Below, one piece after another: positions 9,413 through 18,307 of a DNA stretch of 64,000 bases. Under the pieces are notes generated by a model. That model saw only the letters and a program-made list of their open reading frames with translations, was not told the DNA's origin and did no database searches. The stretch comes from Oscillatoria sp. FACHB-1406 (GTDB taxonomy: Bacteria > Cyanobacteriota > Cyanobacteriia > Cyanobacteriales > Spirulinaceae): the NCBI RefSeq assembly GCF_014698145.1, contig NZ_JACJSM010000027.1:1-64000 (forward strand). Reading direction: 5' to 3'. The translations under genes were made by a program, and so were the position numbers. The stretch's first letter is position 1. Every line of letters begins with the position of its first letter.

Positions 9413-10642
9413 TTAGGAATGTTGAGTTGCTCGCATTTCTTTCCACAATGCGTCGTATTGCTTGAGACTTTCAGGAGGAAGGGGCAAAATAAACTCGCTT
9501 TGCCTAATAATTTCGGTTTTAGGTAGAATGAGGGAATTTTTTTGTAAGGTTGGGGGAAGTTGTTTGCGATCGCGACCTAACAAAGTTGGCGAGGCAGCAG
9601 TTGTAAATAAAGAAATTTGTTGGGCGGCTTTTTCTTGCCAGCAAAAATCGATCCAGCGATCGCGTAAAGATTGCAGATCTTTTGCATCTCTTCCTCCGAC
9701 TGGTTTCACCCACAAATCTGCCCACAACGCTGTCCCTGACTGCGGAATGACAGCTTCAAAATAGGGATATTGCTCGACGATGGGAGCAATATCGCTCGAC
9801 CAACCGACGGCTACCCAAACATCTTTCAACACTAACGGTTGCAGATAAGCTCGGGAACTATAAAACTTAATTTGTTGGTGTAAATTGGCGAGGTGAGTTT
9901 TAAGGGATGCGATCGCGCGCGGATTGCGTTCGTTATAAGAATATCCGAGCGCTTTAAGCGTTAAACCGATGACTTCTCGGGGTTGATCGACAATAGCAAT
10001 GCGATCCTGCAATTCTTGCCGCCACAAATCGTTCCAATCTTTAGGAGTCCAGCCCAGTTTTTCAAAGCGATCGCGATTATAGGCGATCGCCGTAGTTCCC
10101 CAACGATAAGGCGCACCCCAAACCTTTTTATCGCGCGTAACAAGCGCTTTCATATTTTCCGGAACTTGTTGCCAACCCTTTAAGGATTCGAGCGCAAGGG
10201 GTTGAATATACTGCTTAGCGATGGCTTCCGATAGCTCGTAGTGACCTAACGCCATAATATCCGCCGGTTTGGAGATTTTTTGACGCGGTAGGGGAAGTTT
10301 TTTCCACCAAGCGGACTGAGAAGAAGGCATTTCTTTGCCTTCTTTCCAAACTTTCAATAATTCAAACAAATCTTTTAGCTGCGCCTCAGCGGTAAAGTTC
10401 ACCCCTTCTTTCCGCTCCAGAGTATTGCGAAAACTGCTAATTAACTGTGGCGGTAGGGAATTAGCGAGCAAAATCCCGTGAAAATCTGTTTCGCGCTCTC
10501 CACAACTTGAAAATAGTGGCGATATAGCAGCAAGCGCTACTCCCTGTAACAAAGAACGACGACTCAACAGAGAAGGAGTGGATGGGGAGATGAGGGAGGA
10601 AGTAGGAGAGAGCAATCGGTTGTATTTTGGTCGATCTTTCAT
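9413..10642 (-). CDS. Extracellular solute-binding lipoprotein, PotD/spermidine-putrescine-like
   Basis: This is a periplasmic substrate-binding protein of the ABC-importer type, related to the polyamine/iron-binding (PotD-like) group. The N-terminus carries a twin-arginine motif, SRRSLLQG, a hydrophobic stretch, and a lipobox-like FSSCG near residue 47, suggesting a Tat-exported lipoprotein. The mature part contains typical PotD-like phrases such as VWGAPYRWGTTAIAYNRDRF and GVAVGWSSDI-like segments. It has 409 residues. No permease or ATPase gene is adjacent, so its transporter partners must be elsewhere, and the ligand cannot be named. The right end of the IS element stops only a few bases beyond its stop codon. 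Confidence 0.8.
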   Translation of the reverse strand: MKDRPKYNRLLSPTSSLISPSTPSLLSRRSLLQGVALAAISPLFSSCGERETDFHGILLANSLPPQLISSFRNTLERKEGVNFTAEAQLKDLFELLKVWKEGKEMPSSQSAWWKKLPLPRQKISKPADIMALGHYELSEAIAKQYIQPLALESLKGWQQVPENMKALVTRDKKVWGAPYRWGTTAIAYNRDRFEKLGWTPKDWNDLWRQELQDRIAIVDQPREVIGLTLKALGYSYNERNPRAIASLKTHLANLHQQIKFYSSRAYLQPLVLKDVWVAVGWSSDIAPIVEQYPYFEAVIPQSGTALWADLWVKPVGGRDAKDLQSLRDRWIDFCWQEKAAQQISLFTTAASPTLLGRDRKQLPPTLQKNSLILPKTEIIRQSEFILPLPPESLKQYDALWKEMRATQHS

Positions 10643-10778
10643 GATTTTTGCGCTCGCGTTAGCTAAAGTCTCGTTAAGTTTTCAAAAGTTAAATGAATCA
10701 GGAATCGCAAGCTTCTTCAGTTTAAGGCCCCTAGCATTAGAAATGACAATATATTCTTCAGCACTTACAGACAAGACT

Positions 10779-11162
10779 ATGGACGAACTGTACCGAGAAA
10801 TGGTCGCGCTAGAGCGAAAAGTCGATCGGCTCTACAACTTGGTGGTGAACCTCGACCGGCAAATGGGCGAATTACTGATTCGCGAGAGTAAGCACTCTGA
10901 AGAAGGAGGGAATGCAATGTCTGTTATCTCTAGCTCAACGCCAGTCGAGCGAGCGCCACTTGACCCGATGATGCAACATAAAGACGTTCTAGTGGATGAC
11001 AGCGATTGGGATATGCTCGATGGTGAAACCTATAAAAACGTTTCGCCAGAACTGCAAATTCGGCGGCTGACGGCGCAGGTTACGGCTGCTTACACTCGTA
11101 TTGCCGCACTAGAGGAGCAATTGCTCGCCCGTCGAGTTTCCTCGCACAGTCAATCCCATTAG
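10779..11162 (+). CDS. Small coiled-coil hypothetical protein (127 aa)
   Basis: The function is not recognised. The protein begins MDELYREMVALERKVDRLYN, a heptad-patterned helix, and ends with a second helical heptad segment (QIRRLTAQVTAAYTRIAALE). The two are joined by an acidic middle part containing DDSDWDMLDGETY. It is probably a small dimeric or oligomeric cytosolic protein. Translation could also start at the ATG at 10743, 12 codons earlier; neither start has a good RBS. I chose 10779 because the heptad pattern starts there. It is divergent from the lipoprotein gene. Confidence 0.6.
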   Translation: MDELYREMVALERKVDRLYNLVVNLDRQMGELLIRESKHSEEGGNAMSVISSSTPVERAPLDPMMQHKDVLVDDSDWDMLDGETYKNVSPELQIRRLTAQVTAAYTRIAALEEQLLARRVSSHSQSH

Positions 11163-11240
11163 AATGTTCAAATCTAGTCTTTTTTATTCTCAAAAAATTT
11201 CACGCCTCAAAGTATTGCGATCGCTGTTCGCACTTCACTG

Positions 11241-12350
11241 TTAACTGCTATAGGTGGTTTCGATTAGACTCTCGATCGCTGCGAGCAATTGAAGGGGAGT
11301 CAAACCTGGATTGAGATGAGTCGCGATCGCGCAACCGCCAGCGCCTACTCCTTCTTTGACATAACCCTGTTCGTAGACGCTGAGTTGAGGATAGCGCGAA
11401 GTCGTAAAATTTAGTTGAGTTGCAATTAACGGCACTTCTCTAATCGCCAGGGCTAAGCCGACAGCATCGCTGTGGGTATCTTCTGCTACCCAGCGAGTCG
11501 TACCCACCAGGATGCGATCGGGTTCCCAAGCTAAGTTATAGAGACGAGCGATCGCTGCGATCGCTGCATAAACGGCTAACATTTGCGTTCCTCCCGCAAG
11601 CAATACATCGGTTCTGCGACTGGCTGCGATCGCCATTCCTGCCGCTGCAACCTGCATGGGATCGCCGACTGCGGCTAGAATATCCAACGGATCGACGCAG
11701 GGAGAAACGGGAAACAGTCCGGCGCGCGTCAAACCTTGCTGAACCAGCGTCCATTTTTGATTGCGATCGCAAAGATGTTGAGAACTCGAAATTTTCTGCA
11801 CCGCATCGATTCCCAATCCCGTCAGAACCCCTAAAGCCGTTGTCGTCCCGCCGACAACGCACTCGCCAATTATCAAATAACCGGGTTCTCTCGAGAGGTT
11901 TTCGCCCCACTGCAACCCAGCCTCGAACAAGCGATCGACGACTGCCCGAGGTAAAGCGCGCCCCGTCGAGACGCAATCTGCGGGCATCCCTTGTAAGTCG
12001 ATCGCGCTAACCGCAGGAGGAACGGGCAAGCCCGCATCAAATAGATGCACCGGGATATTAGAAACTGCGATCGCGGCGCGGGAAATGAGGACGGGGGAAA
12101 GTCCTCGTTCGAGGGAGGGTAAAGGATATTTGGGGTTCGGTTTCGGACCATCGATCAAAAATTCGGCATCCGCGATCGCAGTATATTTTCGCTCTTCCGG
12201 TGTCGCTCCGGCTGCGGAAATTCCTTCAATCAATCCCGTCGCCGTAAAACCGAGGATACAAGCGAAGCAAGCCGGTTGATTTTGTTGTCGCCGCAACCAT
12301 TCTTGCCCTCGAGCCAGTTGAGTATAAATTTGGATCGTTCTTGAAATCAA
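11241..12350 (-). CDS. CobT-like (UPF0284/TIGR00303) nicotinate-nucleotide phosphoribosyltransferase homologue
   Basis: The 369-residue protein belongs to the cyanobacterial/archaeal family related to CobT, which transfers phosphoribose from nicotinate mononucleotide to the lower-ligand base of cobalamin-type cofactors. Visible CobT-like features are the glycine-rich region ECVVGGTTTALGVL in the middle, LAGGTQMLAVYA, and near the C-terminus EGVGAGGCAIA, with the glutamate that serves as catalytic base in CobT. Whether the cyanobacterial protein acts on dimethylbenzimidazole, on adenine for pseudocobalamin, or on something else is not shown by the sequence. The DUF2232 membrane protein gene lies just upstream on the same strand. 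Confidence 0.85.
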   Translation of the reverse strand: MISRTIQIYTQLARGQEWLRRQQNQPACFACILGFTATGLIEGISAAGATPEERKYTAIADAEFLIDGPKPNPKYPLPSLERGLSPVLISRAAIAVSNIPVHLFDAGLPVPPAVSAIDLQGMPADCVSTGRALPRAVVDRLFEAGLQWGENLSREPGYLIIGECVVGGTTTALGVLTGLGIDAVQKISSSQHLCDRNQKWTLVQQGLTRAGLFPVSPCVDPLDILAAVGDPMQVAAAGMAIAASRRTDVLLAGGTQMLAVYAAIAAIARLYNLAWEPDRILVGTTRWVAEDTHSDAVGLALAIREVPLIATQLNFTTSRYPQLSVYEQGYVKEGVGAGGCAIATHLNPGLTPLQLLAAIESLIETTYSS

Positions 12351-12438
12351 AGTTCAAAATTAACAATTAACAATTTAGTCAAGGAATTTCCCGCTCTAAT
12401 CAGCCGTTCCTTACTCCTCTTCCCTCATTATTCATTAT

Positions 12439-13269
12439 TTAATAATCGTATTCGATCAAAGTTCGCACCCAAGCTGGCGGTCGCGGAATTGGAGTTTTCA
12501 AGCGATCGAAGAGTAAGACAGCAACCAAGTGAACGACAAATAAATAAATTAAATTGCTCACAATAACCGAGCCGATGGCAATTCCTTGAATGAATAAAAT
12601 ATCGGGTTTAGCCAGCAGTCCCAAACGCAGGTATATCCATTCAGCAAGGCTCGTAATTTGAGCGATCGTGTAGAGCCATAAATCTTCTCCCAATAATACC
12701 GAGAGTACCCAAAACCGAAAAAAGAAACCGATGCTTCCCAACAACGTTCCCAATGCGATCGAAACGCCCCAACCCAATCCCCTGCGCCAAACTGCCCCCA
12801 ATTGAACGCCCATCAAACCAAATGGCATCACGTATAAAATACTGCGATTAGGCCCCATCAAAATCGATAACAGCAGTCCGGAAACTAAAGCAGCCATCCA
12901 AGCCGCGCGGAAACCTCGCCGCATATACAATAACGCGATTGGGAGCGGAAAGAAAATTCGGAGCAACGGCCCCAAAGGGAAATAATAATTAATTAGCCAG
13001 ATTAAACTAGCCGTACTTGCTAAAAATGCAGTTTCTACCATTTCCACGGGCGCACTAACGCGCAGCGTCGGAACTTGATATTCTCCCACGGGGGCAGGAG
13101 TTGGGATTGACGAAAGTTCGTCTTCCAAATCTACCCAATTTGTCTCCTTTGTCTCGCTAGCGGCCGCGCTATTGTCTTCGCGTTCTCGCTTTGTGGGTGT
13201 CAACTCCGACTCGGAGAGTTGGCGCTCTTCCTCATCCCTAGGGGATCGCTCTTTTGGTTCGTCGGTCAT
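12439..13269 (-). CDS. DUF2232 family membrane protein
   Basis: This 276-residue integral membrane protein has an acidic, Glu/Ser-rich cytoplasmic N-terminus of about 75 residues. It is followed by roughly six hydrophobic segments, including LLRIFFPLPIALLYMRRGFR and FLASTASLIWLINYYFPLG. The layout fits DUF2232 (YybS-like) proteins, whose function is unknown. I start at the ATG at 13269 (MTDEPKERS) rather than the in-frame ATG 19 codons earlier, because the extra residues look non-coding. It is 88 bp upstream of the CobT-like gene on the same strand, so a shared transcript is possible, but the link to corrinoid metabolism is only inference. Confidence 0.8.
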   Translation of the reverse strand: MTDEPKERSPRDEEERQLSESELTPTKREREDNSAAASETKETNWVDLEDELSSIPTPAPVGEYQVPTLRVSAPVEMVETAFLASTASLIWLINYYFPLGPLLRIFFPLPIALLYMRRGFRAAWMAALVSGLLLSILMGPNRSILYVMPFGLMGVQLGAVWRRGLGWGVSIALGTLLGSIGFFFRFWVLSVLLGEDLWLYTIAQITSLAEWIYLRLGLLAKPDILFIQGIAIGSVIVSNLIYLFVVHLVAVLLFDRLKTPIPRPPAWVRTLIEYDY

Positions 13270-13326
13270 CAAAAAATTGGGGTCGTGTCTCAGTAGGGGA
13301 GAGTTGAACTTAGTTGCGATGAACAA

Positions 13327-13433
13327 TTAGAAATTAACCCGCTTCAAACCTTTTATTTTGAAGAAAAAACAAAAAGTTCTTTTTTAAAACTTTTATTTAA
13401 AAAAAAGAGCTTTATTCGGTAATCAAGCAATTG
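13327..13433. other. A/T-rich imperfect inverted repeat between crp-like gene and DUF2232 gene
   Basis: The stretch AGTTCTTTTTTAAA ... TTTAAAAAAAAGAGCT (about 13374-13411) is an imperfect palindrome of low GC content. It lies after the stop of the Crp-like gene and before the DUF2232 gene, both on the minus strand. It could act as a weak terminator for the regulator or as a promoter-proximal element for the next gene. No firm assignment. Confidence 0.35.
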
Positions 13434-14138
13434 TCAAGCAATAATTCGCTCTAAAGCACTTAAATCGGGAATGCGCAATACATCTTGATCGCGTTCGATC
13501 AAGTTCTTCTTCTCCAGTTTAGTCAAAACGCGAGTTACCGTCTCCCGAGCCAATCCGCTCAAACTGCTCAACTCCCGATGGGGTAGGTTAGGAATTTCCG
13601 TACCACCCTTCACAGTTTTACCCTGTCCTTCCGCCAAGAAAAGAATTGTGTCAGCAACTCGCGAAACACTATCGGCTTCTCGCAGGCGCAATCGCCGGTT
13701 AACCTGACGCAGGCGCGTTGCCATCAGTTGCGCCAAACGTACCCCTGCCATCGGTTCGGTACGGATTAACTCAATAAAATCTTGAGCGGGGATACTGCTG
13801 ATCTTAGTAGGAGTCAAGGTAATGACATCCGTCGATCGCGGTACTTCATCCAGGGCTGCCATTTCCCCAAATAACTCTCCCTTTCCGATAATATTTAAAG
13901 TTACTTCTTTACCATCTAAATTATAAGTGCGTATTTTTACCCAACCTTCCAAAATGAAATAAACCGAGCCGCCCCAATCGTTTTCGAGCAGAATAACTTG
14001 GTTAGATGGGTGGCTGCGGGTAACAGCATGACAGGTTGATTTTTTTACAAGCTCCTCGGGCAAGTCCTTGAAGAACGGAGCAGAGTAAATAACCTCATCA
14101 TCGGAGTTGGGGTCGCGGTTACTAAATCGGTCATCCAT
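13434..14138 (-). CDS. Crp/Fnr-family transcriptional regulator
   Basis: This 234-residue regulator has an N-terminal cyclic-nucleotide-binding beta-barrel and a C-terminal winged helix. The phosphate-binding cassette reads GELFGEMAALDEVPRSTDV near residues 86-104. It keeps the Glu and Arg used to hold cyclic nucleotide ribose-phosphate, so cAMP or a similar ligand is plausible. The helix-turn-helix is in PHRELSSLSGLARETVTRVL near the end. The ATG at 14138 is preferred over a TTG seven codons upstream. Several paralogues exist in cyanobacteria (SYCRP1, DevH, NtcA); it is not NtcA, and I cannot choose among the rest. It is divergent from the coiled-coil/Hsp70-like pair, which it might regulate. 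Confidence 0.88.
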   Translation of the reverse strand: MDDRFSNRDPNSDDEVIYSAPFFKDLPEELVKKSTCHAVTRSHPSNQVILLENDWGGSVYFILEGWVKIRTYNLDGKEVTLNIIGKGELFGEMAALDEVPRSTDVITLTPTKISSIPAQDFIELIRTEPMAGVRLAQLMATRLRQVNRRLRLREADSVSRVADTILFLAEGQGKTVKGGTEIPNLPHRELSSLSGLARETVTRVLTKLEKKNLIERDQDVLRIPDLSALERIIA

Positions 14139-14261
14139 GAGGCTCAAGCAAATCGTCAACAGTTAATTATGCGCTATTTCGAGAGTTTCACGTTCTCCGG
14201 ACAAATTGGAAAAGGAAATAACCGCCAAAATTTGGCAACCCCGATAAAATAACAAAGAAGG

Positions 14262-14321
14262 CGGGCAGATCTAAAGCCCCCCATTGAAAATTCCGCGTCT
14301 TTAGGCGGGGAAGTGTTAATC
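14262..14321 (+). mobile_element. Solo right-end remnant of an IS200/IS605-type element
   Basis: The sequence CCGCGTCTTTAGGCGGGGAA followed by GTGTTAA resembles the right end of the tnpB element at 9379-9408 (CCCCGCTCCTTTAGGACGGGGAGTCGTCAA), including the loop TTTAGG and the trailing TCAA/TTAA. The part before it (GGCGGGCAGATCTAAAGCCCCC) also parallels the omega-RNA region. No transposase gene is attached, so this looks like a relic or a small non-autonomous derivative. It lies in the divergent region upstream of the 14382 gene. Confidence 0.5.
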
Positions 14322-14381
14322 GGCGACAAGTGGAGTAACATAATAAAACTCGCCTTGCAGTATTTCCCTCTGGGTTGCACC

Positions 14382-16268
14382 GTGACTATTCGAGAGCTTC
14401 AATCGCTGATCGCTGACATTGATTGCGTTTTAGCTGGGAACAGTTCGAGTTCCGATCGCTCCGAGCGAGGTTCCGAAACTATAGCGCATCAGGAAATTTT
14501 AGAACGGATTCGCCATTATCTCCTATCAATCCAAGACCGCTTGGAAGGATCGGAACCGACGGCAGTCTGGCAGAATCAAACGGCCAGCGCGATCGCTGCG
14601 GCTGTCATCCAACAAATCGAAGGGCAACGCGCCACTTGGATGCAGCCTTGGCAGATGGAATTAGAAACAGTACGCCAACAGCGAAACGTTTTATTGCGCG
14701 ACATTCAACAGCTAGAAGGACAGCGCCAACAACTGCTAGGAGATTTCCTGCGCGTATTACTCGATCGCGCCTCAGAAAGCTTAAAGCAGGAAATGGCACA
14801 AACCCTAGAGCGGATCGAAGCGCAAGCAATTTACCAAGAAAGCTTGACAGAAACCGCTTCGGGTACGCTTCCCACTTTACCGAAAAGCCCAACGCAGCGC
14901 TTAGAACAATTGCAACAGTTGCAAGTCCAATCCGATCGCTTGCTAATGAGCTTGGACGCAACATTTCGCCAAGTTTTTAGTACCTTAGAGCGCGACATCC
15001 AAGGCTACGAACGCTCTCTATCTGCGGCTCTCGGGCGAATCCACGCTCTGGGAATGCAAGATAAATCAATGCTCGTTTCCGCCCCCCCAGAGTCCGCCAC
15101 TGATTTTGAGATCGCGCCAGCACCCAGCAATACTGAAGTGCCGCCGGAATCGATTCCCCTCAAACCTTTAGAAATTCCCCCCTCTCAACCCACACAACTG
15201 CAACGGTCCGATCCCGCAGAAATGTATCCCTTCCCCGGTCTAGAATTTGCTGCTGCCTCCGCAGCATCCCGTTCTGCCGTTCTGGAAGAGGAAGAATACA
15301 CATCGAACCTTGATATCGAATCGATGGACGATTCGGAAATCGACGCGCTCCTCCAACTCGAAGATCGCGACGAACAAGAAAAGCAGCGCGCCGAGCATGA
15401 AGAGTCGATTCGCGAAGGCTACCCCGATCCTTGGGATGCGCCAGACTTCAAAGCTCAAAATAACGAAGCGGAACTCGATCGCCTCGAAAATAAACTCTTC
15501 GGCAGCCTTAACGATCCCGCCTCAGAAGCACAAAAACCTACTGAGGAGGAGAACTCTAGCCGGGAACCCGAACTTATTCCCGTAGAAGTCGGGCTGTTCG
15601 ATTCCGCTCCTATTGAGCTAGTTGCTGCGTCAATTGACCCCATTGCTAGCCCAGCCCGTTCCTCGATTCCCGAAACCGTTGTGAATCCGTCTGCCTCGGA
15701 GGAAAAATCGCCTCGACCGATCGCCGATACGATTGCTTCCCTCACCGAACTTCTCGATCGCGCCTATAGCGATACCGAGCCCGAAACCGAAACCTATAGC
15801 GCCGTTCCTCCCGGCGAAAGCTTAATAGCAGTTGAGGAAGGCTCTTTTAGCCGCAAAGTCAGCGTCGAACAAGTCCTCGAAGACCCTCAACTCAACCAGC
15901 GCCTTGATGAAGATTTACAACGTTTCGGGCGTGAAGGTGGTATCGATCTCCGTAAGGAGCCATTGCCAGAGGAAGCGAAGCCCAATTCTCCCCCAGCGGC
16001 TCTCGACCAAAGCCGCATCGACCTCAGTAAGCCCCCTCTACCCGGAGAAGCGGATTCCCAAGAATCTTCCGCCGACACGCCGCCCGCCGAACTTCTCGGT
16101 GAAAATTTAGGAGATATCGATCTCGAAGATCTATGGATATCGGATACGGAAGACAGCAATACCTCTGCCTCGAAGTCTAAAGATAGCTCGGCCTTGCCCG
16201 AGGAAATTGTTACGGATCCCTGGAGTCCGGCTGCCAACCCCACCGATCCCGAAACTGATAAAAATTGA
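14382..16268 (+). CDS. Large acidic coiled-coil hypothetical protein
   Basis: The function is unknown. The 628-residue protein has an N-terminal helical half (about residues 1-225). It contains Gln-rich coiled coil such as ETVRQQRNVLLRDIQQLEGQ and a further helical region ending near IHALGMQD. A long, strongly acidic, Pro/Ser-rich and probably disordered C-terminal half follows, with repeated Asp/Glu-Leu-Glu-Asp phrases. There is no signal peptide or membrane segment. I start at the GTG at 14382 (MTIRELQSLIADID); an earlier in-frame GTG at 14313 lies inside the IS remnant. The Hsp70-like gene begins 25 bp after its stop, so the two are probably co-transcribed and may work together. Confidence 0.7.
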   Translation: MTIRELQSLIADIDCVLAGNSSSSDRSERGSETIAHQEILERIRHYLLSIQDRLEGSEPTAVWQNQTASAIAAAVIQQIEGQRATWMQPWQMELETVRQQRNVLLRDIQQLEGQRQQLLGDFLRVLLDRASESLKQEMAQTLERIEAQAIYQESLTETASGTLPTLPKSPTQRLEQLQQLQVQSDRLLMSLDATFRQVFSTLERDIQGYERSLSAALGRIHALGMQDKSMLVSAPPESATDFEIAPAPSNTEVPPESIPLKPLEIPPSQPTQLQRSDPAEMYPFPGLEFAAASAASRSAVLEEEEYTSNLDIESMDDSEIDALLQLEDRDEQEKQRAEHEESIREGYPDPWDAPDFKAQNNEAELDRLENKLFGSLNDPASEAQKPTEEENSSREPELIPVEVGLFDSAPIELVAASIDPIASPARSSIPETVVNPSASEEKSPRPIADTIASLTELLDRAYSDTEPETETYSAVPPGESLIAVEEGSFSRKVSVEQVLEDPQLNQRLDEDLQRFGREGGIDLRKEPLPEEAKPNSPPAALDQSRIDLSKPPLPGEADSQESSADTPPAELLGENLGDIDLEDLWISDTEDSNTSASKSKDSSALPEEIVTDPWSPAANPTDPETDKN

Positions 16269-16293
16269 AGATTAATAAGTTTCACATCGAGCA

Positions 16294-18012
16294 ATGAGCG
16301 AAAACTCCTGTTGGTACTTGGGCATTGATTTAGGTGCTAATGGCTTGAGGGCTGTTTTATTGCAAACGGGTTCGGCACAGCAAGATCGCAGTCCGCAATA
16401 TTATCCCTTGCATTGGCGATCGCAAGAAGCACCGCTCACTCAATTACCCGCTGTGGCTTACTTGGATATTACCGCTTCGCCAGAAGGGGAATCGTCGTCT
16501 GCAATGCCGTTATTCGTAGGCTCGGAAGCGATCGCGCTGGCAGGGCAGAAGCAAGGGGTGTTATTGGATAACCTCAAACTGCATCTCAATTTTGGGATTC
16601 CTTATTACGCGCGCGGGTTGAATCGTTGGGAGCCACTCTTGCAAGTTAGCAGCAATGCGCGCGTTTCTCTCGATTGGGTGCAACACGCCGTTGGCAAGCT
16701 GTTTGCAACGCTGCAAGAAGGGGTAGGCGCAATCGGGCTATCGGATCGCGAACTGCAAACGGCTTTAGCAACGCTTACAGGGGTGGTTTTAAGCTGTCCG
16801 GCGGGCTGGAACGATGCTTACCGCTTTAACTTGCGCGAAGCCGTGTTACAGGCGGGTTTAGTGGAGGATAGCAGTCAGATTTTTTTGCTGGAGGAAGCGA
16901 TCGCGGCGTTATTGGGGACGAGCGTTTGGAAAAATGCTCCTTATAGCGGCCATTACGCGATCGCGCCTGGAATGACCTTGATTTTGCATGGCGGCGCGTT
17001 GAATACCGAATTAGCACTAGGGTTAGTTCCCCAGAAAACGGAGGAATTGAACCTGTATGACTTTGCTTTTCGCAGCGTTCCTTACGGCGGACGCGCGATC
17101 GCGGAGGACTTATTTTACCAACTGATTTACCCGCAATGGCAGTCCGAGCAGCCCTTCCTCGAGCAATTAAACCTCGAACTGCCCGAACCCGGACAACCCG
17201 CGCCTTTAGAAAGAGATCGCGCCTACGCCCAACTGCTGAGTTTTCCCGGCGGGCGGCGCTGCTTAGAAACCGCAGAACGGGCTTGGAGAATTTTGCAGCA
17301 TCAATCGGAATTTAGCGCGCCCTTGGGAACGCAAACTTGGAGCGTGCGGCGTGCGGATTTTGAGGAGCGAGTTATTGCGCCTTATCTCGGCAGTCTCAAC
17401 CGCGAACTCAATGCGCTTCTCGGTGCTACGGGATTGCAACCGGAGGCGATCGCGCGCGTTACGATTAGCGGCAATACAGCCTTAGCCTTGACGAGTTCGC
17501 TGCAAACATGGCTGAGCGAGAAACTGGTTAACGCCGAAATCGTTGCCCATCCAGAACCCGCAGACAGCAGTACCGTTGCGATCGGTTTAGCACGACTGCC
17601 CTTTTTTCCGCAAGCGTGCGATCGCCTCCGCCACCAATACAGCGATTACTTCCTCCTCAACGAAATCCTGCAAGTCCTGCCCAACCGTTCTTTTAGCCTT
17701 GAAGACTTGATGCAGCGCCTCGAAGGACGGGGAATCAATACTCGCGCCTGCCAGCAACGCCTGTTCGATCTCCTCAATGGCTACCTGCCCCCCGGACTCG
17801 TCCCTACCACTGCCAACGCTCATTGGCTTACCCTCGCTTCCCAACAAAATCGCGACTACCAGCGCATTACCATTGCACCTCTATTCGTCCAAGGCGAAGA
17901 CTTTCGCTACCGCGCCAACGGGCGACAATGCCAATATTTGCGGCAATATTTCGCGGCGCTGCTATCCGGAACGCGACAGAAATTAGAGGAACCCGCGATC
18001 GTAACGCTTTAA
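16294..18012 (+). CDS. Divergent Hsp70/actin-fold protein
   Basis: The 572-residue protein has the order of motifs of the Hsp70/actin ATPase fold. A phosphate-1-like LGIDLGANGLRAVLL is at the N-terminus, a connect-like FLLEEAIAALLG lies near 200, and an adenosine-like RVTISGNTALAL is near 390. The phosphate-2 site reads LILHGGALNTELAL, where canonical Hsp70s have an Asp before Leu-Gly-Gly-Gly; here a His occupies that place. The C-terminal part (about 430-572) lacks a recognisable DnaK substrate-binding domain. This suggests a specialised or non-hydrolysing member. It probably forms an operon with the acidic coiled-coil gene just upstream. Confidence 0.75.
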   Translation: MSENSCWYLGIDLGANGLRAVLLQTGSAQQDRSPQYYPLHWRSQEAPLTQLPAVAYLDITASPEGESSSAMPLFVGSEAIALAGQKQGVLLDNLKLHLNFGIPYYARGLNRWEPLLQVSSNARVSLDWVQHAVGKLFATLQEGVGAIGLSDRELQTALATLTGVVLSCPAGWNDAYRFNLREAVLQAGLVEDSSQIFLLEEAIAALLGTSVWKNAPYSGHYAIAPGMTLILHGGALNTELALGLVPQKTEELNLYDFAFRSVPYGGRAIAEDLFYQLIYPQWQSEQPFLEQLNLELPEPGQPAPLERDRAYAQLLSFPGGRRCLETAERAWRILQHQSEFSAPLGTQTWSVRRADFEERVIAPYLGSLNRELNALLGATGLQPEAIARVTISGNTALALTSSLQTWLSEKLVNAEIVAHPEPADSSTVAIGLARLPFFPQACDRLRHQYSDYFLLNEILQVLPNRSFSLEDLMQRLEGRGINTRACQQRLFDLLNGYLPPGLVPTTANAHWLTLASQQNRDYQRITIAPLFVQGEDFRYRANGRQCQYLRQYFAALLSGTRQKLEEPAIVTL

Positions 18013-18307
18013 AATATCGGGCGAAAAGGGTTTATTCGTAACAGCATTTAAAATCAATTCGTGCAATATTAATGCAACAAATTTTAAGCCTAGGTTTTGA
18101 TGCAGTCATCCTAAATTGTTATCGCTGCTAGCAACCGATCGCAGTCCAGTTGGTACTTAAGTTCTAAAGTAAATTAGGAAGATCGATCCATACAGCAGAT
18201 CTAATTTATTTCTTACAATTCTCTATTAAGTTCTGAAAGGGAGCGAATCGAGCTACATTGTCACGTAAGTCGGGTTAAGATTCAACAGACTTCAAGGAGC
18301 ATCAGCC
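18013..18307. promoter_or_regulatory. Leader region of the MacAB-like exporter
   Basis: About 295 bp without a gene. It must contain the promoter for the exporter operon. A good ribosome binding site (AAGGAG, 18294-18299) lies eight bases before the ATG at 18308. No clear operator palindrome was identified. Confidence 0.45.
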
